The position numbers and the translations under genes are program-made. From positions 1 to 64,000 of the forward strand of contig NZ_JAKFWH010000065.1 of the NCBI RefSeq assembly GCF_021731985.1: 64,000 nt of DNA, given 5' to 3'. This document shows, one piece after another, positions 38,767-49,116 of the stretch. A model generated the notes under the pieces. That model saw nothing but the letters and a program-made list of their open reading frames with translations. It was not told the DNA's origin and made no database searches. The first letter of the stretch is position 1, and each line of letters starts with the position of its first letter. Source of the stretch: Nitrosomonas sp. GTDB lineage: Bacteria; Pseudomonadota; Gammaproteobacteria; Burkholderiales; Nitrosomonadaceae.

Positions 38767-41700
38767 TTAGAAAACTTTTGTAACAGTTACTGAGCCATTT
38801 GCGATAGTCATTTTGAAATCTGACTTATGCGAAAATACATGATCATTCCATTCAGCTACATTTGACCTTGCAAGCTCATAACCGGCTGGATCAAGCCAAA
38901 TTACGATACCCTCGTTATGTACGGGCACAACATTGTATTGTCCCAACTTTCCATCAGTACCAGTTAGTTCTGCCTGATATATAGTTTTTTTAGGCTCAGG
39001 CCGCTTTCTTTTTGGAAGACTATTTTGCCATTGAAGAAAAAGCTGCGGGTCAATCAAGTCTTCTTCATCTAATTCTTCATAATTATTTTCAAGCCACTCA
39101 AGAAATTCTAATTTGCGACTCAAAGCGAATGGCCTAGTTTTTGCAATACCTTGAGAAAGTGCGAAAGCGACAAAAGGATCATGTGTACCCCACTTCAGTA
39201 ATTCACGAACCCAGAAGCCAAACCATGGCAAACCTGTTGTTTTTTTCCACTCTTCTAAACTGGGTATTGCTAAGGGATCATTTGCACCATGTGCCCAAGA
39301 TCTTGCAATCACAGCTCCTACTATAACACCTAGCCGAAACTCTAGATTTTCCGAAACAAAACGTTGCCATTCCCGAAGTTCATCTGGCTGTGGACTATCA
39401 ACTTCTGGGTTATTAAGCCACCAATTAAGAACAGTCCTCCAATTGTTAAGCACTTCTTTTGCAACTTCTGATTCTCGTACGGAAAAACCATAACCTCTAT
39501 CATCACTGATCAATTCTGCTAATGCTTCAAAGATATCACAGCGTTTCTGAATAGAAAAAGCGCCATACCTATTAGCCGTCATTATGGTTTCTTTTATGGG
39601 ATCAAATATACCTTCAAAGCGCCTCCCCAAATAGGGAGGGAATCCATATTGATATAAGCGTTTACGTTCATCTTGATCAGGATAAATCGTCTCAATGATG
39701 GCCTTTCCTCGTTTTATAAACGCATTTTCCATCCACAGTTCTTGTACTGCGGCATATGCAGAAAATGTTTTTGCCCAAAGGCCTTTCAGAGATTCCTCAA
39801 TGTTTTTGACATCAATCTCGTACATATCCATACGATGAATTTCTTCAATGGCGCTTAGAAGCAAGCCATCAAGCTCATCTAGCGTATCAGCAAGCTGAGC
39901 AGTGTCAGATCTATGTCCTGTAGCAGCGTTATCAGAAATGTCACTTGGGGAAATTCTATCAAGCCAATCTAAAAAGCCTCCTTCATCCTCCACCAAACCG
40001 CTAGCCCGGGCTTTAAAAAAAAGAGTATGTATAAGCAAAGCTAACGGGCTATTTATAGCCCCGCTAACTTTCTCCTCCGCAACAAGCCTTTCTCTGAGAT
40101 TTATATAGTCTTTTTTTAAGTCCCGTATCTGTCTTATTTGGATGTTTTTTGCACCGTTTGCTGTTGTTGAAGGTACCTGAGGCAATGCAATTAGAGTTAA
40201 TCCCTCCATGGAACGAGCTGAACCTGGCCTTCCCGCACGACCAGAAAGGTTCCTAAATTCTGAAATTGATAGCGGCACAGCAACTGTTCTTTCTTCATCT
40301 GGATCAAATGATTGTCGTCGTAGTTGAGGCAAAAAAATGATATCAAAAGGTAAGTTAACACCTTCTGTTAATGTGGCCGTGGCAATTGTGATGGAGCAAA
40401 TACCTCTTTCAATCAAATTTGTCATCAAAAGACGAGGCCTTTGTGGCATTTGACCATGGCTGGTTGCTATACCAACTTTAAGTAGTTTCACTTCGTATGA
40501 ATCTTCTCCACAATAATCAATGCAAGTTGCCATTGTTTCATCAAAGAATTCACGTGATTCAATATTTTCTGGCGGTTGGAAGGTTGTAATTTCTGCCCAC
40601 GCTTCCAACGAAAGAGCTTCGCAATACCATTTCATTGTTCGCTCTGGAACTTGTGTAAGTGAAATTAGAATGCGACGCCCTCCACGTCGTAAGTGCATGG
40701 CTGTCCAGAGAATTTCTAGTTGATTGTAATGATTTAAACTATTTCGTATAGTTGCTGGCAATTGAGGCATTGTTTCTATTCTGAGATTAAGGTATGGCGA
40801 GCCGTCTCTACCAACAACAGAAAGAGGTGCTCCGTTCATAAAATCAAGATTTAACTTAGGAGCTGAACCAGATCTTGTTTCCAAGATACCTATTACTTGG
40901 CGAGTACTTCGATAATTCAAGCCAACTGGGTGTGCGTCTTTTCTTGATTCAATCCACCGCGCAACGGGATCCGCAGCTCCTCCTGCGACAGCCGTTAAAG
41001 CCATCCGTGCTATATTTGGCGATTGAACGAGTATCCTTGACACAAAACTTTCCAATCGAATGGAACGATCAGAATGATTAGCAAAATTTTTTGCAGCATA
41101 TGTAGGGTCATTAGGGACGACTTGATGCGCTTCATCAATGATGAGAAGTTTTAGGCGCGGAATAATAATCGGGTTCAGATATCGCATCAATGCATCAGCT
41201 TTTTCAACAGTCGCAATGAGAACAGTGGGTCGCTCTGCGTTCAGCCAATAATCCGTTACTCCCCAATCATTACCACCATAAAGGCCTGTAATTATAAATT
41301 CGTTACCCATTTCGCGATTAAGTTTTGTTTCAACCTCACCTGCTAAAGCTCTCGATGGAACCAAATAAATGGCTAAAGGAGCTATTAGAGGATCATTATC
41401 CATTAATAACAATTCTTTTATTAGAGCAAGATTGGCAACCAATGTTTTCCCTGAACCAGTAGGGGTACATAGGGCAAATGATGATTGCTCTAGCAATCGT
41501 TCGATACCAGCAAGCTGAGATGGCCAGAGAACACCGCGACCAATATGATACTGGCGCCTCGCTAGGGTCTTTAACTTACTGGTTTTTGTAGGGTCTAAGT
41601 CAGCAAGCCTATTAATAGATTTGTAGATGGAAGCATTATTGAACCCATTGGCGACTTCATTCAGCATTGTTATCAATAGCGACATATCGCTATTAAGACT

Positions 41701-42384
41701 TCTTATTGCCATACGCTGTATCGCATCAAGCTTTTCTAATGCCTTTTCTAATCTACCTTGGTGACCACTTCTCAGCGAGAAGGCAATAAGCCCAATAGTT
41801 CGAATTAGTTCTACGGTGATATACCAAGAAACGGCATCCTCCTTATCACCGTTTAATATTTGGGATGATGCTTTCTTTTCAGTTAATTCAGGTGATCTCT
41901 TCCAGAAGGTTAAAGTAGTTTCAATTACACCATCAAAATCAGCTTGTAAGAATAAGCAAAACAATCGCCAACCAGCATCATCTGATTGGATTTGTTTTAA
42001 CAATCCTTTGGCCATCGCAGGTAGACTACCAAGTTGATACGCTGCTCCTGCAAGAAGGCTTATTGGCACTTCATTTTTTAGTTTATCATCAGCACGAGTC
42101 AGCCATTCAAGTTGTTCTGCGGCCCTTCGATAGCATTGAACTGAATTAAACGAATTAACTCCCTCAACATCTTTAAAAATCCCAGCTACATGAATTAAAT
42201 TATAAGCACTCGATAATTGCATTGAGGAATCTTGATCTTCCCACCGAATTATTTCTACATCCCAAGTCATTTGGAGACATCTCACGAAAGATCGAGCTTG
42301 AGAAGGAGTTAGCAAATTTTCCTGAGCTAACTTAACTTGAATAGATTTGGCTACCTCCAGGCGATTCTCATCGAGTCTCGGCAT
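38767..42384 (-). CDS. hamB: HamB-like superfamily 2 helicase (Hachiman defence)
   Basis: The 1205-residue protein has a Ski2-like helicase core. Motif I is CTPTGSGKTLVANLAL (near 310), motif II LLIDEAHQVV (near 415), motif III ALTAVAGGA, and motif VI FRNLSGRAGRPG (near 715). An N-terminal helical region (1-290) and a long C-terminal region (760-1205) have no named motif. It starts 2 bp after the HamA-like nuclease gene. In Hachiman, HamB senses or unwinds damaged DNA and releases HamA. Length is at the upper end for the family. Confidence 0.75.
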   Translation of the reverse strand: MPRLDENRLEVAKSIQVKLAQENLLTPSQARSFVRCLQMTWDVEIIRWEDQDSSMQLSSAYNLIHVAGIFKDVEGVNSFNSVQCYRRAAEQLEWLTRADDKLKNEVPISLLAGAAYQLGSLPAMAKGLLKQIQSDDAGWRLFCLFLQADFDGVIETTLTFWKRSPELTEKKASSQILNGDKEDAVSWYITVELIRTIGLIAFSLRSGHQGRLEKALEKLDAIQRMAIRSLNSDMSLLITMLNEVANGFNNASIYKSINRLADLDPTKTSKLKTLARRQYHIGRGVLWPSQLAGIERLLEQSSFALCTPTGSGKTLVANLALIKELLLMDNDPLIAPLAIYLVPSRALAGEVETKLNREMGNEFIITGLYGGNDWGVTDYWLNAERPTVLIATVEKADALMRYLNPIIIPRLKLLIIDEAHQVVPNDPTYAAKNFANHSDRSIRLESFVSRILVQSPNIARMALTAVAGGAADPVARWIESRKDAHPVGLNYRSTRQVIGILETRSGSAPKLNLDFMNGAPLSVVGRDGSPYLNLRIETMPQLPATIRNSLNHYNQLEILWTAMHLRRGGRRILISLTQVPERTMKWYCEALSLEAWAEITTFQPPENIESREFFDETMATCIDYCGEDSYEVKLLKVGIATSHGQMPQRPRLLMTNLIERGICSITIATATLTEGVNLPFDIIFLPQLRRQSFDPDEERTVAVPLSISEFRNLSGRAGRPGSARSMEGLTLIALPQVPSTTANGAKNIQIRQIRDLKKDYINLRERLVAEEKVSGAINSPLALLIHTLFFKARASGLVEDEGGFLDWLDRISPSDISDNAATGHRSDTAQLADTLDELDGLLLSAIEEIHRMDMYEIDVKNIEESLKGLWAKTFSAYAAVQELWMENAFIKRGKAIIETIYPDQDERKRLYQYGFPPYLGRRFEGIFDPIKETIMTANRYGAFSIQKRCDIFEALAELISDDRGYGFSVRESEVAKEVLNNWRTVLNWWLNNPEVDSPQPDELREWQRFVSENLEFRLGVIVGAVIARSWAHGANDPLAIPSLEEWKKTTGLPWFGFWVRELLKWGTHDPFVAFALSQGIAKTRPFALSRKLEFLEWLENNYEELDEEDLIDPQLFLQWQNSLPKRKRPEPKKTIYQAELTGTDGKLGQYNVVPVHNEGIVIWLDPAGYELARSNVAEWNDHVFSHKSDFKMTIANGSVTVTKVF

Positions 42385-42386
42385 TG

Positions 42387-43331
42387 CTAATCCTCATCTT
42401 TCCAAAGGCATCTATATAACTCTTCGATCAATTGCTCGCCTTCATTTAATATTACTTCAACAATTTGGAGGTTATTATCAGCTAAATAGGCTTCAGGAAT
42501 TCCTTCGTGTCCAATGAGACGACTGCCTTCCTCACGAGTAGTGCTTCCCTCTCCAACAATTACAACAAGATCTGTTTTAGGTACTGCACGTGCGTTATAT
42601 GCTGAAAGCAATTTATCCATTGAAAGTATTGTTGCAGCATACCCGTCGCGATCAAGATCCTTCAAAATTATTTGAAGCTCTCTCAGGCCGTTAGGGGGAT
42701 TTACTTCTTTGTTCAATCTGGCCCAAATACCTTTTTCTACCTGTCTCGACTCTTGCCCCGTTATCTTTGGTCCCAGCATTAGATTATCGATCACACTTTG
42801 ATTTAATATCTTTCGCCATTTTGCTTCTCCTGAAATCAAGCGATCAATCTCGCCATTTTTATTAAGAGAAATTGCTATAAAATCAGTACCCAATCTTCCT
42901 ATAGTTTGTCGTTTCTGATCTGGATCTCGCACCAATGTGTAAAGATATTTTTTTGCGTCTTCATGAAACCTAAATAGAAATACAGGCACTTTCCAATCAT
43001 GTTCACCAACTAAATCATATGCCTCAACTATTAGGCCCGTTAACACTTCTCCGAAGAATCCTTTCAGAGTAGTTAAGTGTAGAGAGGAAGGATAACTAAT
43101 ATCAACTGAGCCTGCGGCAGAGTCTGGGTGGAGATCAATACCTATGAATTCGTGAAAGACCTTTCTGGCATCCATGTGGGCAGATTCGAAATAAGGCTTC
43201 AGTACTGCAAGCAGCTCATCGTCTTTAGCCTTTTTCTGCTCAAGCAATAAATGTCCATAGTTTTTTGCAACACTAGGGTATTCATTTAACCATTCATACA
43301 AAACAGGAGGTGAGCAGGTATGAAGTGTCAT
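42387..43331 (-). CDS. hamA: HamA-like (DUF1837) nuclease (Hachiman defence)
   Basis: The 314-residue protein has the DUF1837 layout: LKGFFGEVLTGLIVE (Glu 94), GRLGTDFIAI (Asp 150), and SGEAKWRKIL (Glu 169, Lys 171), which is a PD-(D/E)XK-type active site. HamA is the DNA-cleaving effector of Hachiman, held by HamB until activated. The pairing with a helicase of this class in the same operon, nuclease first, is the main support. A related AbpAB-type system is the close alternative. Confidence 0.72.
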   Translation of the reverse strand: MTLHTCSPPVLYEWLNEYPSVAKNYGHLLLEQKKAKDDELLAVLKPYFESAHMDARKVFHEFIGIDLHPDSAAGSVDISYPSSLHLTTLKGFFGEVLTGLIVEAYDLVGEHDWKVPVFLFRFHEDAKKYLYTLVRDPDQKRQTIGRLGTDFIAISLNKNGEIDRLISGEAKWRKILNQSVIDNLMLGPKITGQESRQVEKGIWARLNKEVNPPNGLRELQIILKDLDRDGYAATILSMDKLLSAYNARAVPKTDLVVIVGEGSTTREEGSRLIGHEGIPEAYLADNNLQIVEVILNEGEQLIEELYRCLWKDED

Positions 43332-43572
43332 TGATATCCCATTTTAAGTCTTTATAAAACGTAAGCTTAGTGTCGAATTTAGTCAATTAATGTCGATTGA
43401 ATAGAGACTAATATTTGAAGCGGTCAAATCATCTTTGAGCTACTAAAGATCAATAGTTGTTCAAGTTTTATTTGATCGGTTACAGTATGATTTTTTTATA
43501 TAACCTTCTCCAGTGAGTTGTTCTCCCTTGATGATTCCCTAGGTTTTTGCAATCAAAACACACACAATCGTA

Positions 43573-43905
43573 TTATTTCTTTTTTTCTGTTTGTCTGGGC
43601 TTTGTGGGATTGGCAGCATTGGTTTTCTTAACAGAAGCTGCAGCATCAGATAAGGCTTTGCCTGGTTTGAATTTAACGACCTTTTTGGCGGGGATTGTCA
43701 TGGTTACACCAGTCGCTGGATTGCGGCCTTCACGACTTGCACGTTCTGTCACTGAGAAAGTACCAAATCCCACAAGCTGAACATCGCTGCCACTAGCCAT
43801 GGTTTCCTGAATAACTTCAAGCAATCCGTTTAGCATGGCGGTTGTTTGGGCTTTGGTGGTATTAGAGCGCGTAGCAATGGCGTCAATCAGTTCAGTCTTG
43901 TTCAT
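43573..43905 (-). CDS. HU-family DNA-binding protein with Lys-rich tail
   Basis: The 110-residue protein matches HU over residues 1-90: MNKTELIDAIATRSNTTKAQ, then GFGTFSVTERASREGRNPATG and IPAKKVVKFKPGKAL. A 20-residue basic tail (ending PRQTEKKK) extends beyond the usual length. HU bends DNA and shapes the nucleoid. It lies between the two defence systems and may be an element-borne architectural or regulatory factor. Confidence 0.9.
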   Translation of the reverse strand: MNKTELIDAIATRSNTTKAQTTAMLNGLLEVIQETMASGSDVQLVGFGTFSVTERASREGRNPATGVTMTIPAKKVVKFKPGKALSDAAASVKKTNAANPTKPRQTEKKK

Positions 43906-44315
43906 GGGGGTGCCCTGTTAGTGGTTTAAGAAGTGGATGGTAATCTAGCAGGGTATAATGTGAAAAATCAATAACTTTTAAGAATTATATGTACTTGCCC
44001 CATGAAAACTCACTTTATTCGCAAATATAAGACACAGTAAGATTTTATATACAATTATTCGACTTGCTTCATTACGGTCAATGCAACATTCTATTATTTC
44101 AAAAATTAAGTGTGCAATCCTTTGATATTCCTATTTCAGTCTTTTCATGTTACCTATACCATTTGAGTCTAAGAGAATACTAATCAACAGCAATAATAAA
44201 AACTGAGCCAAGGACGTATGAATTATTATTCCCTTTCCGCCTTAATTTGGCAGTTCTCTGGTCTTTGACCTGTTGATTGAAAACAACCTTTGGATAGCCA
44301 ACACTAAAATTTATT
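43906..44315. other. Intergenic leader of the BREX operon
   Basis: No gene is seen. It is AT-rich and must carry the divergent promoters for the HU gene and for brxA. No BrxR-type regulator gene is present, unlike several known BREX loci. No clear promoter or operator was identified. Confidence 0.5.
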
Positions 44316-44936
44316 TTGGATATAAGAGTGAATAGATACAGCATGTCATTTACAACGGGCAGCTTATTTCACCGTGAATCGGTGAAGCTGGCCGCACTGT
44401 ATCTGGAGCTTGGTGACTGGAATGCCGTACGAGATAAGGTTATTTCTGAAAATTTGTTACAAGCTAGAACACTGAACACCCTAAAGCGTGTCTGCAGTGA
44501 AGTCATCTCTCGTCTAAAAACATTTAGCATCGAGGAGTTGGATTTTCTCGTTGAGGCAAATCCCCAGGAACAAGGCTACCTCTTATGGCTCGCTACCTGC
44601 CGTCGGTATAGATTTATCGCAGATTTTGCCATTGAAGTACTTCGAGAACACTATATCACACTGAAAACCGATGTAAATCATGAGGATTTCGACTCTTTTT
44701 TTAATAGAAAATCGGAATGGCACGCAGAGCTTGAAGTGATTCAGCCAACGACCCGAAACAAATTGCGGCAAGTGCTTTTCAGAATACTCCGCGAGGCAGA
44801 TCTCTTGGCTTCAAACAACATAATTAATGCAGCAATACTTAGCCCAAGGCTACTGAATGTGATTCCTCATTACAGCCGCCGGGATGTATTATTCTTCCCT
44901 GTTTTTGAATCGGATCTGAAGGGAATGGCACAGTGA
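44316..44936 (+). CDS. brxA: BREX protein BrxA (DUF1819)
   Basis: The product of about 200 residues matches BrxA: RYSMSFTTGSLFHRESVKLAALYLELGDW, then GYLLWLATCRRYRFIADFAIEVLREHY. BrxA is a small DNA-binding protein of type I BREX. The start is uncertain: TTG 44316, GTG 44328 or ATG 44343. It overlaps brxB by 4 bases. Confidence 0.88.
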   Translation: MDIRVNRYSMSFTTGSLFHRESVKLAALYLELGDWNAVRDKVISENLLQARTLNTLKRVCSEVISRLKTFSIEELDFLVEANPQEQGYLLWLATCRRYRFIADFAIEVLREHYITLKTDVNHEDFDSFFNRKSEWHAELEVIQPTTRNKLRQVLFRILREADLLASNNIINAAILSPRLLNVIPHYSRRDVLFFPVFESDLKGMAQ

Positions 44937-45544
44937 AAATAGATATAGCTAAAATGCCCATGCAGGATAGGTTTCAGCATCTTTTTGCTGTAATCTCTGG
45001 GCAGCGTTTTCTAAAGAAGCAAGGCCTCGGGAATGAGGTGCCGTTCTTTATTTGTCCCTATGAGCCGGAAAGAAGTGTTGAAATGGAGCGACTCCAACGC
45101 CAGTTGGTCAACCGCCTAGATCAAGCCGGTATTCGAATACTGGAGATAAACCTTTACGATCTCTCCATAGAAATACTTAAAGATCGGGATATTTGGGAGC
45201 AAATCCGTGAAATGGAGGATTCCATTTCCAAGGATCAGCTAAAAGAGCTACTGCAAGGGGTTTTGGATCCAGAGACACATCTTGTACCGGCGATTGCTAC
45301 CAAACTGGCAAAAAATGATTTTGATGTTCTATTTTTGTCCGGAGTTGGAGAGGTGTTCCCTTATATCCGCTCTCACAATGTATTGAACAACCTGCAAAGT
45401 ACAGCAAAAGAAAAACCGACTGTCATGTTTTTTCCAGGGGGCTACACCCACTCTCTGGAATCCGGTGCATCGCTTGAGCTCTTTGGAAGACTCCATGACG
45501 ACAAATATTACCGGGCGTTCAACATCTTTCAATGCGAAGCTTAA
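44933..45544 (+). CDS. brxB: BREX protein BrxB (DUF1788)
   Basis: The 203-residue protein shows the DUF1788 pattern: PFFICPYEPERS, LFLSGVGEVFPYIRSHNVLNNL, and PTVMFFPGGYTHS. BrxB is essential for type I BREX, with unknown biochemistry. It starts with GTG (44933) inside the end of brxA and ends just before brxC. Confidence 0.9.
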   Translation: MKIDIAKMPMQDRFQHLFAVISGQRFLKKQGLGNEVPFFICPYEPERSVEMERLQRQLVNRLDQAGIRILEINLYDLSIEILKDRDIWEQIREMEDSISKDQLKELLQGVLDPETHLVPAIATKLAKNDFDVLFLSGVGEVFPYIRSHNVLNNLQSTAKEKPTVMFFPGGYTHSLESGASLELFGRLHDDKYYRAFNIFQCEA

Positions 45545-45555
45545 CCGAGGAAAAC

Positions 45556-48500
45556 ATGATGATCCTTAAGACTATTTTCAAAAAACCAGTCGACCGTCCA
45601 ATTGAAGGGGTCATTAAAGCCGATGATGAAGCGAGTCTTCGCCTTGAAATAGAAGAATACGTGTTGACCAATGAGGTAGAAAAACGCCTGGAATCATTCC
45701 TTGATGCCTATAACAACTATGAAGGAGCCAATGGCGTTTGGGTATCCGGTTTCTTTGGTTCAGGTAAGTCGCACCTACTGAAGATGCTGGCGTTGCTTTT
45801 GGAAAACCGTAAGATCGACGGCACTTCCGCTTTTGACCTGTTCCTGCCCAAGTGCGGTGACAACGAAATACTTCGCGGCGATCTCAAGCGGGCTGTCGGC
45901 ATATCCTCGAAAAGCATCCTCTTTAACATTGACCAAAAAGCGGACGTTATAAGCAAAACGCAGATTGACGCGCTCCTTGCTGTTTTCGTCAAGGTCTTCG
46001 ACGAAATGTGCGGTTATTACGGCAAACAGGGACATATTGCCCAATTCGAACGAGACCTCGACAGCCGCAATCTCTACGAGCCGTTCAAAGCTGCTTATGA
46101 AGCCTTGGCAATGAAGACTTGGCAGAAAGGCCGTGAGCAAGCGCTATTGGAATCCCAAAATATCGCCAATGCATACGCGCAGGTTACAGGAAGTGATCAG
46201 GCGCAAGCCGCTGGAATCCTAGACAAATATCGTAGCCAGTATCGCGTATCCATCGAAGACTTCGCAGAACAGGTCCATGCTTATGTGGATCGACAATCTC
46301 CTGATTTTCGTCTGAACTTTTTTGTCGATGAGGTTGGGCAGTACATTGCTGAAAACATTAAGCTGATGACTAATCTTCAGACCATTGCGGAAAGTCTGGC
46401 GACTAAATGTCGAGGCCGAGCATGGATCATCGTAACTGCGCAGGAAGATATGAACATGGTCGTTGGAGAAATGACACCCCAACAGGGCAATGACTTTTCA
46501 AAAATTCAGGCAAGATTTGCTAACCGGATGAAACTCACCAGTGCAGATGTGGCCGAGGTCATTCAGAAACGCTTGCTCATGAAAAATGATGAAGGTGTCC
46601 AACTGCTCTCTGACATCTACCATGACGAAGCAAACAACTTTAAAACCTTATTTGACTTTGCAGATGGCTCCCAGAGCTACCGCAACTTTCAGGATCGCGA
46701 CCACTTTATCCACAGCTATCCATTTATCCCTTACCAGTTCTCTCTGTTCCAATCCGCAATTCAGAATCTGTCGCAGCACAATGCATTCGAGGGCAAACAC
46801 AGTTCCGTAGGCGAACGATCAATGCTGGGTGTATTCCAGCAAGTAGCGATACAGATCGGAGACCATCAGATTGGCCAGCTTGCTACCTTTGATCTAATGT
46901 TTGAGGGTATTCGGACCGCTTTAAAAGCAAATAGTCAGAGAGCAATCATACAGGCGGAAAACCATCTCGAAAACCCATTTGCTATCCGCTTGCTAAAGGC
47001 CCTTTTGCTTGTCAAATATGTAAAGGAATTTAAATCAACGCTCCGAAACTTGTGCGTATTGATGTTAGATGGATTTAACCAAGATTTACCCAAGTTGCGC
47101 AAAGCAATCGAAGAGGCGCTCAACTTGCTGGAACAACAGACCTACATTCAGCGTAATGGTGAACTCTACGAATATCTAACGGATGAAGAAAAAGATGTCG
47201 AAGAAGAAATTAAGAACACCGAGGTTGAATCAGCCGATGTTGCTGCTGAATTGGAAAAGATAGTCTTTGATCATGTCATCAAAAATCGAAAGATTCGGTA
47301 CGACGAAAACGCACAGGATTACCCCTATTCAAGAAAACTTGATGATCGATTGCACGGCCGGGAATACGAATTGGCCATCCATGTCATAAGTCCATTCCAC
47401 GAAAATATAGAAAACGAATCTATGCTTCGTATGCAAAGCATGGGGCGAGATGAACTGTTGGTTTTGATGCCGCCCGATGATCGCTTGATACGCGACATCC
47501 TGATGTACAAGCGGACAGAAAAATACATCCGGCAGAATATCTCTACCACCCAGCAGGAAGCAGTCAAACGCATTCTAACCGACAAGGGCTTTCAAAACCG
47601 GGAACGATATGCCGAGTTGCAGCAGCGTGTACAAACTCTATTAGGCAAAGCCAAGCTTCTCCTGGCAGGTAGCGACATCGAGATTGGCACCGAGGATGCT
47701 CAAACGCGCATTACTCGCGGCTTTCATGAGCTCATTTCCAGAGCCTATCCCAACCTTCGCATGTTACGCGGCATTACTTACACAGAAAATGACATTGCCA
47801 ACCACCTTAAGCACTCGCAGCAGAGTTTATTGGGAAACGATGCCACCACGCTGGCAGAATCTGAACAGGAAGTACTCGCATATATTCAAAGCAATAACAG
47901 GAGTGGCATCCGCACTACTCTAAAACATCTGTTGGAAAGATGCGAGCGTAAGCCATATGGTTGGTACTACGCAGCGGTGCTCTGCACGCTTGCCAATCTT
48001 TGCGCCCGTGGCAAAATCGAAGTACGTGCCGATGGCAACCTTCTCGAAGATGACGAACTAGAACGCGCCTTACGCAACACGCACGGTCACAGCAATGTCG
48101 TGTTAGAGCCTCAAGTCGATTTTACCGCTTCCCAAGTGCGTGCCCTCAAGGAATTCTATGAGGATTTTTTTGACACACCACCGCGTGCCAATGAAGCAAA
48201 AGCGCTCGGTAAAGAAACCGGAGTAGCCATTCAGGACCTTATGCATCAGCTTAGCCCTCTGGCTGCCCAGTCATCACAATATTCATTCCTGAATGTGCTC
48301 AATTCTGTGATTGAAAAACTCAAAGAGCTCTCAGATAAACCCTACACCTGGTACCTAACGGAGCTTATTCAGCAGAAAGATGCCCTGCTCGCCATGAAGG
48401 AAGGCATTATTGATCCTGTTCGAAAGTTCATGAGCGGGCCACAAAAAGGCATCTTCGATAACGTGCGTAAATTTGTGCAAACACAGGAGCCCAACTTCGA

Positions 48501-49116
48501 TTACATCGAAAATAATGGTGCTTCTCAGGTCGTCGATACTCTGACCGATCGTGAGTGCTTCAAGGGCAATCGCATGCAACAGGTGAAAGCACAAGTTGAA
48601 TCCCTTGAGACCAAGATCACAAAACAGATTGGTATAGAAATTTTCAGTGCTAAGCATGTTGTTACTGCTCTTAAGGAGCGCCTGTGTGGCATGAGTGAGT
48701 TTGCGTTGTTAACGGTGGAACAACAGGCCCAGATCACCCAATCTTTCAATGCGTTTTTAGAAACCATTGAACGTCAAAAACTGATCGCGAAGATACGCGA
48801 TACCCTGCGCCGCTTTGAGGATACGGACTACCAGCGTTTGCTGTCCCAGATGACTTTCTGGGCACAAACGGCAACAATTCCAACGCCTTCATCAGTAAAC
48901 GATACAACCCAAGCATTAAAACATGGTAAAGAAATAGAAACAGCAACCGCAACCGCTAAACCCGAACCTTGCATTGAATATGTCCCCAGCCGGGCTGTCC
49001 GTGTTTCCTTCGATAAAGCTTGGCTGGCCGACGAAACCGATGTGGATCGATACCTGGAATCCATGCGCGAAGCGCTGCTGGAAGAAATCCGTAAAGGCAA
49101 AAGGATTCAAATATGA
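45556..49116 (+). CDS. brxC: BREX ATPase BrxC (PglY family)
   Basis: The start is ATG 45556 behind GAGG (ATG 45559 is equally possible), giving about 1186 residues. Walker A is VSGFFGSGKSHLLKML near residue 68. NFFVDEVGQYI (near 255) is the Walker B-like segment, and AWIIVTAQEDM follows. The long C-terminal half is helical. BrxC is the large ATPase required for both modification and phage exclusion. Its stop overlaps the next start (ATGA). Confidence 0.93.
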   Translation: MMILKTIFKKPVDRPIEGVIKADDEASLRLEIEEYVLTNEVEKRLESFLDAYNNYEGANGVWVSGFFGSGKSHLLKMLALLLENRKIDGTSAFDLFLPKCGDNEILRGDLKRAVGISSKSILFNIDQKADVISKTQIDALLAVFVKVFDEMCGYYGKQGHIAQFERDLDSRNLYEPFKAAYEALAMKTWQKGREQALLESQNIANAYAQVTGSDQAQAAGILDKYRSQYRVSIEDFAEQVHAYVDRQSPDFRLNFFVDEVGQYIAENIKLMTNLQTIAESLATKCRGRAWIIVTAQEDMNMVVGEMTPQQGNDFSKIQARFANRMKLTSADVAEVIQKRLLMKNDEGVQLLSDIYHDEANNFKTLFDFADGSQSYRNFQDRDHFIHSYPFIPYQFSLFQSAIQNLSQHNAFEGKHSSVGERSMLGVFQQVAIQIGDHQIGQLATFDLMFEGIRTALKANSQRAIIQAENHLENPFAIRLLKALLLVKYVKEFKSTLRNLCVLMLDGFNQDLPKLRKAIEEALNLLEQQTYIQRNGELYEYLTDEEKDVEEEIKNTEVESADVAAELEKIVFDHVIKNRKIRYDENAQDYPYSRKLDDRLHGREYELAIHVISPFHENIENESMLRMQSMGRDELLVLMPPDDRLIRDILMYKRTEKYIRQNISTTQQEAVKRILTDKGFQNRERYAELQQRVQTLLGKAKLLLAGSDIEIGTEDAQTRITRGFHELISRAYPNLRMLRGITYTENDIANHLKHSQQSLLGNDATTLAESEQEVLAYIQSNNRSGIRTTLKHLLERCERKPYGWYYAAVLCTLANLCARGKIEVRADGNLLEDDELERALRNTHGHSNVVLEPQVDFTASQVRALKEFYEDFFDTPPRANEAKALGKETGVAIQDLMHQLSPLAAQSSQYSFLNVLNSVIEKLKELSDKPYTWYLTELIQQKDALLAMKEGIIDPVRKFMSGPQKGIFDNVRKFVQTQEPNFDYIENNGASQVVDTLTDRECFKGNRMQQVKAQVESLETKITKQIGIEIFSAKHVVTALKERLCGMSEFALLTVEQQAQITQSFNAFLETIERQKLIAKIRDTLRRFEDTDYQRLLSQMTFWAQTATIPTPSSVNDTTQALKHGKEIETATATAKPEPCIEYVPSRAVRVSFDKAWLADETDVDRYLESMREALLEEIRKGKRIQI

